Assembly (NCBI GenBank): GCA_946886975.1
Contig: CAMPJV010000147.1
Span: 1 to 6,579 of the forward strand
Length of the DNA: 6,579 nucleotides
Direction of reading: 5' to 3'
Origin: an uncultured Taibaiella sp.
Lineage (GTDB): Bacteria; Bacteroidota; Bacteroidia; Chitinophagales; Chitinophagaceae
The notes under the pieces were generated by a model. That model was given only the letters and a program-made list of their open reading frames with translations, searched no databases and was not told the origin of the DNA. The position numbers were made by a program, and so were the translations under genes. Of this stretch, positions 1 through 4,475 are shown piece after piece; position 1 is the first letter of the stretch; each line of letters begins with the position of its first letter.

Positions 1-1
1 G

Positions 2-271
2 GAAACTATCCCTAATGCCTTCTCACCGAATAACGATGGGCGCAATGACGTCTTCCGCATCGGGCAGATGAAATATCAGCGCCTTTTGGAGTTCAGGATA
101 TTCAGCCGCTGGGGCACTGAGGTTTATTCCAGCACAGATCCAAACAAGGGATGGGATGGAACTTACAAGGGCGAGCCCCAGGAAGTAGGCGTATACCACT
201 ACATTGTTCGCGTAGCTACCCCGGATGGAAAGACAAGGAGCTTTAAGGGCGATGTTACCCTGGTCAGATAA
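2..271 (+). CDS. C-terminal sorting domain of a secreted protein (gliding motility-associated CTD, CHU_C type), partial
   Basis: This is the last 89 residues of a protein that begins outside the window; the frame is open from base 2. The sequence follows the gliding motility-associated C-terminal domain family (CHU_C, type IX secretion): it opens with PNAFSPNNDGRNDVF, continues with an EFRIFSRWGTEVY strand, then GWDGTYKG, GVYHYIVRV, and ends with KGDVTLVR at the very C-terminus. These blocks appear in the usual order and the domain length is normal. In this family the domain directs export through the type IX system to the cell surface and is normally the last part of a large, multi-domain extracellular protein such as an adhesin or enzyme. 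The functional part lies upstream of the window, so the protein's activity is unknown. The ATG at 68 is internal and is not a start. Confidence 0.93.
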   Translation, partial: ETIPNAFSPNNDGRNDVFRIGQMKYQRLLEFRIFSRWGTEVYSSTDPNKGWDGTYKGEPQEVGVYHYIVRVATPDGKTRSFKGDVTLVR

Positions 272-288
272 ATAACAGACGATATTAG

Positions 289-316
289 AAAAGCCGGGCC
301 CCACGCCCGGCTTTTT
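289..316 (+). terminator. Rho-independent terminator after the CHU_C protein gene
   Basis: AAAAGCCGGGC (289-299) pairs perfectly with GCCCGGCTTTT (305-315) around a 5-base loop (CCCAC), and the right arm runs into TTTTT at 312-316. It lies 18 bases after the stop codon, which is ideal placement. The flanking A tract and T tract could also support termination from the other strand. Confidence 0.9.
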
Positions 317-331
317 CGTTCCTGGTACTTT

Positions 332-344
332 TTGCACGGTGCAA
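332..344. repeat. 13-base perfect palindrome TTGCAC-G-GTGCAA
   Basis: This is a perfect inverted repeat of 6-base arms around one central base, between the terminator at 289-316 and the candidate promoter at 464-490. It has the size and symmetry of a dimeric repressor operator, but it is about 120 bases upstream of the nearest candidate promoter and no regulator is encoded nearby. No function can be assigned. The rest of 317-463 shows no gene. Confidence 0.35.
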
Positions 345-463
345 CACATCCCGGCTCATCTGCTATAAGTCGCAGTTCGTCGTAGTTACTTACGTAAATT
401 GACAAGGTCTCAGCTATATTTATGATAGAAGCGAACACAGATAAATATTTGGATAAAGTGAGC

Positions 464-490
464 TTTGAACCCAATAAGTAGCTAAATTTA
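464..490 (+). promoter_or_regulatory. Candidate promoter of the first small membrane protein gene
   Basis: TTTG at 464-467 is followed after 15 bases by TAAATTTA at 483-490, a 7 of 8 match to the Bacteroidota -7 element TAnnTTTG. The 15-base spacer is shorter than the usual 17-23. A run of five C lies just downstream (494-498). The paralogous gene at 918 has the same spacing and a C run (see 822-848), which supports the call. A start site near 496 would leave about 45 bases of leader before the ATG at 541. Confidence 0.35.
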
Positions 491-540
491 GAACCCCCGG
501 TATGGGAATTGATAACCTCAAAACAATAAGACTCAAGAAA

Positions 541-732
541 ATGAAAATGTTAGTGAAGTTTGCTAAGTCCTTGCAAGTAGATGGTCAAACGCTGAGTGCC
601 ATGTTCGTGGGCTATTTTGTATTACTGATAGTAGCGGGTACGCTGATCGTGAAGAGTTCAAATGGCGCCGGGGAGAATGAGATTACAGCATCCAGCAACT
701 CAAGAGCAGAAAGTGCTCAGATGTCACATTAA
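541..732 (+). CDS. Small single-span membrane protein, paralogue of the gene at 918
   Basis: A 63-residue protein of unknown function. It has a basic N-terminus (MKMLVKFAKS), a conserved stretch DGQTLSAM, one hydrophobic helix at about residues 20-37 (AMFVGYFVLLIVAGTLIV) and a polar Ser/Glu/Asn-rich tail. The charge pattern predicts N-terminus inside, tail in the periplasm. It aligns with the product of 918-1106: both begin MK.LVK, and 15 of 25 residues are identical across the D.QTL.AM to helix block. I chose the ATG at 541 because it lines up with the paralogue's start. The upstream in-frame ATG at 502 adds 13 unaligned residues and would sit only 11 bases from the candidate -7 box. The gene stands alone between its own candidate promoter and terminator. 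I do not recognise the family. The paralogy makes it very likely to be a real gene. Confidence 0.75.
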   Translation: MKMLVKFAKSLQVDGQTLSAMFVGYFVLLIVAGTLIVKSSNGAGENEITASSNSRAESAQMSH

Positions 733-753
733 GAGATAATTTGTAAGAAGGTA

Positions 754-785
754 AATGGCTCCGCCTGCGCGGGGCCATTCTATTT
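754..785 (+). terminator. Rho-independent terminator after the first small membrane protein gene
   Basis: AATGGCTCCGC (754-764) pairs with GCGGGGCCATT (769-779) as an 11-bp stem with a single G-T wobble and a CTGC loop, followed by CTATTTT. It begins 21 bases after the stop codon, so the gene at 541 is transcribed alone. Confidence 0.8.
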
Positions 786-821
786 TGTGTCGGTAAATGG
801 TATTTCATCTATAGTTAATGA

Positions 822-848
822 GTTGTTATTCAAGCACTGGTAGATTTG
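822..848 (+). promoter_or_regulatory. Candidate promoter of the second small membrane protein gene
   Basis: TAGATTTG at 841-848 is an exact match to the Bacteroidota -7 element TAnnTTTG. GTTG at 822-825 is the candidate -33 element with a 15-base spacer, the same spacing as at the paralogous gene. Six C residues (849-854) follow immediately. Predicted leader is about 60 bases. The -7 box is convincing and the -33 is weak. Confidence 0.45.
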
Positions 849-917
849 CCCCCCTGTGCCCATTCGTTTACTTAGCTGTCTTCAAATCTAATTATTCACG
901 CTAATAAACTGACGAGG

Positions 918-1106
918 ATGAAAAATCTGGTAAAACGTCTGCATGCGGACACCCAAACGCTCAATGCTATGGTTGCAGGTTACGTCGTATTACTTCTGGT
1001 TGCCGGGAGTTTTATTATGAACATCGAGGTTCCGGCTGCACCGAAAGAAGAGACTGCCCGCGCTTTTAAGCACCACCAATACCCGACCAGCCTTAACGCC
1101 GAATAG
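918..1106 (+). CDS. Small single-span membrane protein, paralogue of the gene at 541
   Basis: A 62-residue protein of unknown function. A short basic N-terminus (MKNLVKRLHA) is followed by DTQTLNAM, one hydrophobic helix at about residues 17-34 (AMVAGYVVLLLVAGSFIM) and a polar tail containing AAPKEE and a His pair, ending NAE. Predicted topology is N-terminus inside, tail outside. The N-terminal half and helix match the protein encoded at 541-732, while the tails are unrelated in sequence, so selection appears to act on the membrane part. The start is supported by the paralogue alignment and by GACGAGG just before the ATG. It has its own candidate promoter (822-848) and a terminator (1138-1158), so it is a separate transcription unit. 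The pair probably arose by tandem duplication. No family name is known to me. Confidence 0.78.
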   Translation: MKNLVKRLHADTQTLNAMVAGYVVLLLVAGSFIMNIEVPAAPKEETARAFKHHQYPTSLNAE

Positions 1107-1137
1107 AAGATCCCAATGATTGTGCATATCCATTAGA

Positions 1138-1158
1138 AAGTCCCGCCCGGCGGGACTT
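1138..1158. terminator. Bidirectional terminator between converging genes
   Basis: AAGTCCCG (1138-1145) pairs with CGGGACTT (1151-1158); the arms are self-complementary further in, down to a single central C. It separates the small membrane protein gene (stop at 1106) from the adenosyltransferase gene, which ends at 1170 on the minus strand. Neither side has a long T tract; the minus side (CTTTCT) is slightly better. The left arm AAGTCCCGCC recurs in the hairpin after miaA. Confidence 0.65.
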
Positions 1159-1169
1159 CTGGATCTTAG

Positions 1170-1730
1170 CTATATCCTGGCGCGCCATGGAATCTCAGAA
1201 GCGCCATTTATATGTCCAATATAGCGGGCAAGCACAAACAGGAAATCTGATAGCCTGTTCAGGTATTGGATGATCAGGTCTGGTACTTCCTCGCCGTTCT
1301 GCTGCATGTGGACGCAGATACGCTCTGCTCGCCTGCAGACGCAGCGGGCAACATGGGCTGTAGAGGACGCAAGGTTGCCACCGGGCAATATGAAAGACCT
1401 CATTTCAGGGAGAGATTCATTCATCTCATCTATTCGCTGCTCCAGCCAGACCACGTCTTCATTGTGCACGTCGGGGAGTTTCATCTTTACTTCCTTGTCG
1501 GGACTGGTTGCGAGGACTGACCCGATGGTGAACAGCCTGTCCTGTATTTCCCTGATCCACCCCGATAGCTTCTCGTCTGCGGCCATGTCGCTCACCATGC
1601 CGAGGTAGGAATTAAGCTCATCGACCGTGCCGTAGCTTTCTATTCTTATGTGGCTCTTGGGCACACGCACGCCGCCTATCAGACTGGTGCTGCCTTTATC
1701 CCCTGTTTTTGTATATATCTTGAATGCCAT
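1170..1730 (-). CDS. pduO: Cob(I)alamin adenosyltransferase, PduO type
   Basis: This cytoplasmic enzyme transfers the adenosyl group of ATP to reduced corrinoid, making adenosylcobalamin for mutases and other B12 enzymes. The 186-residue length and the motifs fit the PduO/MMAB family, not the CobA or EutT types: the N-terminal nucleotide-binding segment TKTGDKGSTSLIGG (residues 7-20), GTVDELNSYLG (34-44), CRRAER (132-137) and YLNRLSDFLFVLAR (156-169). All hallmark regions are present and nothing is truncated. The start MAFKIYTKTGDKG is the usual N-terminus for the family. It lies 41 bases downstream of the ABC ATPase gene on the same strand, with no terminator between, so the two are probably co-transcribed. 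There is no propanediol-utilisation context here, so the symbol marks the family only; the physiological client enzyme is not in the window. Confidence 0.96.
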   Translation of the reverse strand: MAFKIYTKTGDKGSTSLIGGVRVPKSHIRIESYGTVDELNSYLGMVSDMAADEKLSGWIREIQDRLFTIGSVLATSPDKEVKMKLPDVHNEDVVWLEQRIDEMNESLPEMRSFILPGGNLASSTAHVARCVCRRAERICVHMQQNGEEVPDLIIQYLNRLSDFLFVLARYIGHINGASEIPWRARI

Positions 1731-1738
1731 TTTTCTTA

Positions 1739-1770
1739 GTTGAGAAGTGAGGAAGTTGAGAAGTTAGGGA
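1739..1770. repeat. Two tandem copies of a 16-bp repeat between ABC ATPase and adenosyltransferase genes
   Basis: GTTGAGAAGTGAGGAA (1739-1754) is followed directly by GTTGAGAAGTTAGGGA (1755-1770), identical at 14 of 16 positions. They fill almost the whole 41-base gap between the two genes and lie next to the repeat-like DNA that encodes the ATPase tail. This resembles purine-rich filler often seen between genes in Bacteroidota genomes; that comparison is from memory. Confidence 0.6.
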
Positions 1771-1771
1771 A

Positions 1772-2524
1772 TCAGGGCTTTGGAGACTGAGCCGTGGTAG
1801 TTCCTCCTTTCGGAGGGTGGAGGGTCGGGCTCCTTTCCATGTTGTTGAATATATCGGTTTCTACCACTCCGTCGCGAATACGGATGACACGGCGGGTAAA
1901 GTTAGCAATGTCCTCCTCGTGGGTAACGAGTACGACCGTGTTTCCCTGGTCGTGAATCTTGCCGAACAGGTCCATGATCTCTACGGAGGTCTTACTATCA
2001 AGGTTGCCGGTGGGTTCGTCCGCCAAAAGGATAGATGGGTTGTTTATGAGTGCGCGGGCGATAGCTACGCGCTGGCTCTGGCCTCCGGAGAGTTCGTTTG
2101 GCTTATGGTGGGCTCTTTCATTGAGGCCTACCCTATCGAGCATGGCTCGGGCTCTGTCTTCTCTTTCAGCCTTGCCAATGCCTGCGTAGATGAGGGGCAG
2201 TGCCACATTCTCCCAGGCCGTCAGACGAGGGAGCAGGTTGAACTGCTGGAATACGAACCCTATCTCAGTGTTGCGGACATCGGCAAGCTCATCATCGCCC
2301 ATACTGCTTACATCTTTACTGTTTAGTATGTACTTGCCGCTGGTGGGTGTGTCCAGGCAGCCGATGATGTTCATCAGGGTTGACTTGCCAGAGCCGGAGG
2401 GGCCCATCAATGCAGCGTACTCATTCCGGTTGATGACGAGGTCTATACCTTTCAGCACCGGCAGTTCCTGCCTTCCAAGAAAATAGCTCTTTTTGATACC
2501 CGCCAGGCTTATGACTTCTTGCAT
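1772..2524 (-). CDS. ABC transporter ATP-binding protein, MacB/LolD-like
   Basis: A 250-residue ATPase subunit that would power a membrane partner by ATP hydrolysis at the inner membrane. The motifs are complete and ordered: Walker [10 protein letters not shown] (residues 41-49), Q-loop [10 protein letters not shown] (90-99), signature [15 protein letters not shown] (145-159), Walker B ILLADE with PTGNLD (165-176) and H-loop VTHEE (200-204). The TGNLD and QQFNLLP wording is typical of the LolD/FtsE/MacB group, which serves lipoprotein export, efflux or cell-division permeases. I chose the ATG at 2524 ([14 protein letters not shown]); the frame is open further upstream to an ATG at 2647, but that part overlaps ispE and is not family sequence. 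No permease gene is adjacent in the window. The family core ends near residue 229; the last ~20 residues come from repeat-like DNA (see findings). The substrate is unknown. Confidence 0.95.
   Translation of the reverse strand: MQEVISLAGIKKSYFLGRQELPVLKGIDLVINRNEYAALMGPSGSGKSTLMNIIGCLDTPTSGKYILNSKDVSSMGDDELADVRNTEIGFVFQQFNLLPRLTAWENVALPLIYAGIGKAEREDRARAMLDRVGLNERAHHKPNELSGGQSQRVAIARALINNPSILLADEPTGNLDSKTSVEIMDLFGKIHDQGNTVVLVTHEEDIANFTRRVIRIRDGVVETDIFNNMERSPTLHPPKGGTTTAQSPKP
1803..1823. repeat. Pyrimidine/purine repeat and small hairpin inside the ABC ATPase 3' end
   Basis: CCTCC (1803-1807) pairs with GGAGG (1812-1816) across a TTTC loop, and GGAGGG is repeated at 1812-1817 and 1819-1824. On the minus strand this encodes the low-complexity tail TLHPPKGG of the ATPase. 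The element resembles an intergenic repeat now lying within the reading frame. Confidence 0.4.
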
Positions 2525-2547
2525 CCGGTTTATTGAGGTGAGGAAAC

Positions 2548-2555
2548 CAAAAATA
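2548..2555 (-). promoter_or_regulatory. Candidate -7 element for the ABC ATPase-adenosyltransferase operon
   Basis: The minus strand reads TATTTTTG here, an exact match to TAnnTTTG, 23 bases upstream of the ATG at 2524, which would give a short leader. No convincing TTTG -33 element is found at normal spacing, so the call rests on the -7 box and its position in the 42-base divergent gap. No matching promoter for ispE was seen in the same gap. Confidence 0.4.
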
Positions 2556-2566
2556 CAGATAATTTT

Positions 2567-3397
2567 ATGGCTCTTATGCTCACCTTCCCAAACTGCAAGA
2601 TCAATATAGGGCTGTATGTAACCAATCGCCGCCAGGATGGATATCATGACCTTGAGACAGTGTTTTACCCGCTGGCGGTAAAAGACGCCTTGGAGGTGGT
2701 AGCAGCTAAGGAGGAAACGACCCTCACCGTTACTGGTAAGGCGGTATCAGGAGGTAACAGGGACAACCTGGTGTGGAAGGCGTGGGAGATGCTAAGGCAG
2801 CAGTACTCAGACAAAGTTGGAGCGCTGGACATTTACCTGCACAAGGCTATCCCGATGGGGGCTGGACTGGGAGGAGGATCTGCTGACGGGGCCTTTATGC
2901 TGAGGCTTTTGAACGACTATTACAAATTAGGACTTACGGGGGATGAGCTTGAAACAAAGGCTTTGACGCTGGGGAGCGACTGTCCCTTCTTTATTAGAAA
3001 TACCCCACAATTCGCTATGGGCAGGGGTGAGCAGATGGAGCCAGTGATGGTAGATATTTCGGGGTATAGCATACAGCTAATATGTCCGGAAGTGCATGTT
3101 TCTACGGCAAAGGCATTTAAGATGCTACAGCCCAAGCCGGCGGGCTTTGACTTGCGGGAGGTACCAAGACTGGCAATAAAGGACTGGAAGGACAAGATCA
3201 GCAATGACTTTGAAGGGCCAGTATTTAGGGAACACCCTGGACTAAGTGATATAAAGGATCAACTATATGGACAGGGCGCGCTGTTTGCTTCTATGAGCGG
3301 GAGTGGGTCGGCGATCTATGGGATCTTTCCATATGGCCAGAAGGCGACTGTAAAGACTGATATTCCTTTTGAGGAGTTTAATCTTAAGCTTCCTTAA
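2567..3397 (+). CDS. ispE: 4-diphosphocytidyl-2-C-methyl-D-erythritol kinase (IspE)
   Basis: This cytoplasmic GHMP-family kinase phosphorylates CDP-methylerythritol with ATP, the fourth step of the methylerythritol phosphate route to IPP and DMAPP. Visible motifs: [10 protein letters not shown] with the catalytic lysine K11, GYHDLET (25-31), the glycine-rich ATP loop [13 protein letters not shown] (96-108), GSDCPFF (136-142) with the catalytic aspartate D138, and the C-terminal [11 protein letters not shown] (244-254). The 276-residue length is normal. An ATG at 2576 ([13 protein letters not shown]) would give 273 residues and matches the usual N-terminus at least as well; no ribosome binding site decides between them. 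The gene is divergent from the ABC operon, with a gap of only 42 bases, and converges on rplT. Its product feeds the pathway that supplies the DMAPP used by MiaA, encoded further right. Confidence 0.97.
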   Translation: MALMLTFPNCKINIGLYVTNRRQDGYHDLETVFYPLAVKDALEVVAAKEETTLTVTGKAVSGGNRDNLVWKAWEMLRQQYSDKVGALDIYLHKAIPMGAGLGGGSADGAFMLRLLNDYYKLGLTGDELETKALTLGSDCPFFIRNTPQFAMGRGEQMEPVMVDISGYSIQLICPEVHVSTAKAFKMLQPKPAGFDLREVPRLAIKDWKDKISNDFEGPVFREHPGLSDIKDQLYGQGALFASMSGSGSAIYGIFPYGQKATVKTDIPFEEFNLKLP

Positions 3398-3402
3398 ATA
3401 GA

Positions 3403-3434
3403 ATTAGCCGCTGACCTTTGGGGTAGCGGCTAAT
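3403..3434. terminator. Bidirectional terminator between ispE and rplT
   Basis: ATTAGCCGCT (3403-3412) pairs perfectly with AGCGGCTAAT (3425-3434) around a 12-base loop. It lies 5 bases after the ispE stop and 18 bases beyond the rplT stop on the other strand, so it can serve both. The minus-strand side continues TCTATTT; the plus side has only a scattered T-rich stretch. Confidence 0.72.
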
Positions 3435-3452
3435 GGAGTATATTTCTGATGA

Positions 3453-3797
3453 CTATTTTACCTGACCTACAAGTGCCTTGAAGGATTCCGGCTCATTCAT
3501 GGCCAGATCAGCAAGTACTTTACGGTTTAGCGTGATGCCTTTTGAGGAAAGAGCACCCATGAACTGGGAATAGCTCATACCATTCTCGCGGCAGGCAGCG
3601 TTGATACGAACGATCCACAGGGAGCGGTAGTCGCGCTTCTTTATCTTACGGCCTACATATTTGTAGCCGAGGCCTTTCTCTAATACGTTTTTGGCTACGG
3701 TATAGACGTTTTTACGTTTACCATAGAAGCCTTTGGCTTGCTTAAGTATTTTCTTTCTTCTTGCGCGTGAAGCGACTGCATTTACCGAACGTGGCAT
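3453..3797 (-). CDS. rplT: 50S ribosomal protein L20
   Basis: A 114-residue early-assembly protein that binds 23S rRNA. The sequence is textbook L20: it starts [19 protein letters not shown], continues with [37 protein letters not shown], then SYSQFMGAL and [10 protein letters not shown]. Length and composition (strongly basic N-terminal half) are normal. It follows rpmI on the same strand with a 75-base gap and is very probably in the same transcript. No Shine-Dalgarno sequence precedes the ATG, as is common in this phylum. L20 represses its own operon in several other bacteria; whether that holds here cannot be told from sequence. Confidence 0.99.
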   Translation of the reverse strand: MPRSVNAVASRARRKKILKQAKGFYGKRKNVYTVAKNVLEKGLGYKYVGRKIKKRDYRSLWIVRINAACRENGMSYSQFMGALSSKGITLNRKVLADLAMNEPESFKALVGQVK

Positions 3798-3834
3798 AGT
3801 TTAATGTCTTTATTGGTTCAAATTACTTTAATTG

Positions 3835-3856
3835 CCTGGTGCCTATCCGGGCCAGG
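3835..3856 (-). other. Possible hairpin in the rpmI-rplT gap
   Basis: CCTGG (3835-3839) can pair with CCAGG (3852-3856) around a 12-base loop in the 75-base gap between rpmI and rplT. There is no following T tract, so it is not a terminator. It might be a regulatory or processing structure, but a 5-bp stem can arise by chance. Confidence 0.2.
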
Positions 3857-3872
3857 GAACTTGAGCTTTTTC

Positions 3873-4070
3873 TTAACGAAGGCCTAGCATGCGCTTTACC
3901 AGATTTTCGTTCGATGGGTGAACGAAGGCTGCCTGACGCAGGTGACGCTTACGCTTAGTTGATTTCTTAGTCAGCAGGTGGCTTTTGAAGGCTTTATATC
4001 TGCGGATCTTTCCTGTACCGGTAACCTTGAAGGTCTTTTTAGCACGGGAATGAGTCTTTAACTTTGGCAT
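3873..4070 (-). CDS. rpmI: 50S ribosomal protein L35
   Basis: A 65-residue, highly basic protein of the large ribosomal subunit. It begins [24 protein letters not shown] and continues with [19 protein letters not shown] and a C-terminal [10 protein letters not shown], all standard for L35. I chose the ATG at 4070; an in-frame ATG at 4109 would add 13 residues foreign to the family and lies upstream of the promoter's predicted start site. It is the first gene of the rpmI-rplT operon. In many bacteria infC is directly upstream, but here the next gene upstream is divergent and unrelated, so infC has been separated from this operon. Confidence 0.99.
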   Translation of the reverse strand: MPKLKTHSRAKKTFKVTGTGKIRRYKAFKSHLLTKKSTKRKRHLRQAAFVHPSNENLVKRMLGLR

Positions 4071-4089
4071 GGAATCAAATTTGGGAATG

Positions 4090-4121
4090 CAAAGGTAACG
4101 GAAATTCAAATTGCTTCAAAA
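4090..4121 (-). promoter_or_regulatory. Promoter of the rpmI-rplT operon
   Basis: Read on the minus strand, TTTTG (4121-4117) and TACCTTTG (4097-4090) are separated by exactly 19 bases, a near-perfect match to the Bacteroidota primary sigma factor consensus TTTG / TAnnTTTG. The predicted start of transcription near 4084 leaves only about 15 bases of leader before the rpmI ATG, too short for a folded L20-binding leader. Confidence 0.85.
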
Positions 4122-4227
4122 TAAAGATTGAACATTACCTGAGAGGGGTAAAAGTACAGAAAACATTGGCTTTCAGGGCAGGAAGCGCTGCGTTGGCAAG
4201 GGGTGTATGGCTTATGGGCAGCCCGAG

Positions 4228-4282
4228 CGATAGGGCATCGATAGGGCAGTGATCGGGTAGCGATAGGCTACCGATCGGGTGG
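4228..4282. repeat. Five tandem 11-bp units (consensus CGATAGGGCAG)
   Basis: Five adjacent 11-base units in perfect phase: CGATAGGGCAT, CGATAGGGCAG, TGATCGGGTAG, CGATAGGCTAC, CGATCGGGTGG. They lie in the 405-base gene-free stretch 4071-4475. Units 3-5 also form a hairpin: 4251-4261 pairs with 4267-4276 as a 10-bp stem with one bulged G and a GATAG loop. The short open frames on either strand here do not look like proteins. There are no spacers, so this is not CRISPR. Confidence 0.72.
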
Positions 4283-4326
4283 TAACTCCTATGGAGCTCC
4301 GGTGTAACTCCGCTGTAAAGGCGTTG
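4283..4326. repeat. Four further 11-bp units in the same phase (consensus TAACTCCGGTG)
   Basis: Directly continuing the phase of the array at 4228-4282 are TAACTCCTATG, GAGCTCCGGTG, TAACTCCGCTG and a more diverged TAAAGGCGTTG. The sequence of the unit changes at 4283 but the 11-base step does not. Together the two blocks give nine consecutive 11-base units. Confidence 0.5.
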
Positions 4327-4390
4327 AAGCACCTCAGGAAAGGCGGTGCTAAGATATATAAGCTCTGCAAAGGTGCCTGTAACACGACGG

Positions 4391-4423
4391 AGGATGGCGG
4401 AAGGTATTCGGAAGGCGCAACGG
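4391..4423. repeat. Three 11-bp units (AGGNNNNNCGG-like)
   Basis: AGGATGGCGGA, AGGTATTCGGA and AGGCGCAACGG are three adjacent 11-base units that share AGG at the start and CGG near the end. They lie downstream of the main array, just before the gene at 4476. The intervening 4327-4390 is degenerate, with AAAGG recurring at 4339 and 4370. The similarity is weaker than in the first block. Confidence 0.35.
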
Positions 4424-4425
4424 CG

Positions 4426-4457
4426 TTTAGTTTAAAAAGGATTTATCACTATTTTTA
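4426..4457 (+). promoter_or_regulatory. Weak candidate promoter of the pRiA4b ORF-3-like gene
   Basis: TTTA (4426-4429), a 20-base spacer and TATTTTTA (4450-4457) match the Bacteroidota promoter with one mismatch in each element. The predicted leader would be about 14 bases, similar to that of rpmI. The match is weak and AT-rich sequence could produce it by chance. Confidence 0.25.
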
Positions 4458-4475
4458 CCACGGTAACCCCACATT

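Noticed and set aside
23..474. Minus-strand open frames across the left edge
   Set aside because: They are antisense to the CHU_C domain and run through its terminator; no protein-like features.
502..540. ATG at 502 as start of the first small membrane protein
   Set aside because: The 13 extra residues have no counterpart in the paralogue, and the ATG is only 11 bases from the candidate -7 box.
541..1106. Type I toxin-antitoxin pair
   Set aside because: Small hydrophobic tandem paralogues fit the outline, but no antisense RNA with both promoter elements is seen and the proteins carry long polar tails, so the idea is unsupported.
1817..2486. Long plus-strand open frames opposite the ABC ATPase gene
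   Set aside because: They are antisense shadows of a gene with all its motifs intact.
1772..2524. B12 import ATPase (BtuD-like) because it is in an operon with a cobalamin enzyme
   Set aside because: The motifs (QQFNLLP, TGNLD) are of the MacB/LolD group, and no BtuC or BtuF homologue is present.
2525..2647. N-terminal extension of the ABC ATPase to the ATG at 2647
   Set aside because: The extra 41 residues overlap ispE in antisense and do not resemble the family; [14 protein letters not shown] is the normal start.
4064..4332. Short open frames on both strands across the gene-free stretch
   Set aside because: They run through the rpmI promoter or the 11-bp repeats and have no protein-like features.
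4228..4423. CRISPR array
   Set aside because: Units are 11 bases, contiguous and diverged, with no spacers and no cas genes nearby.
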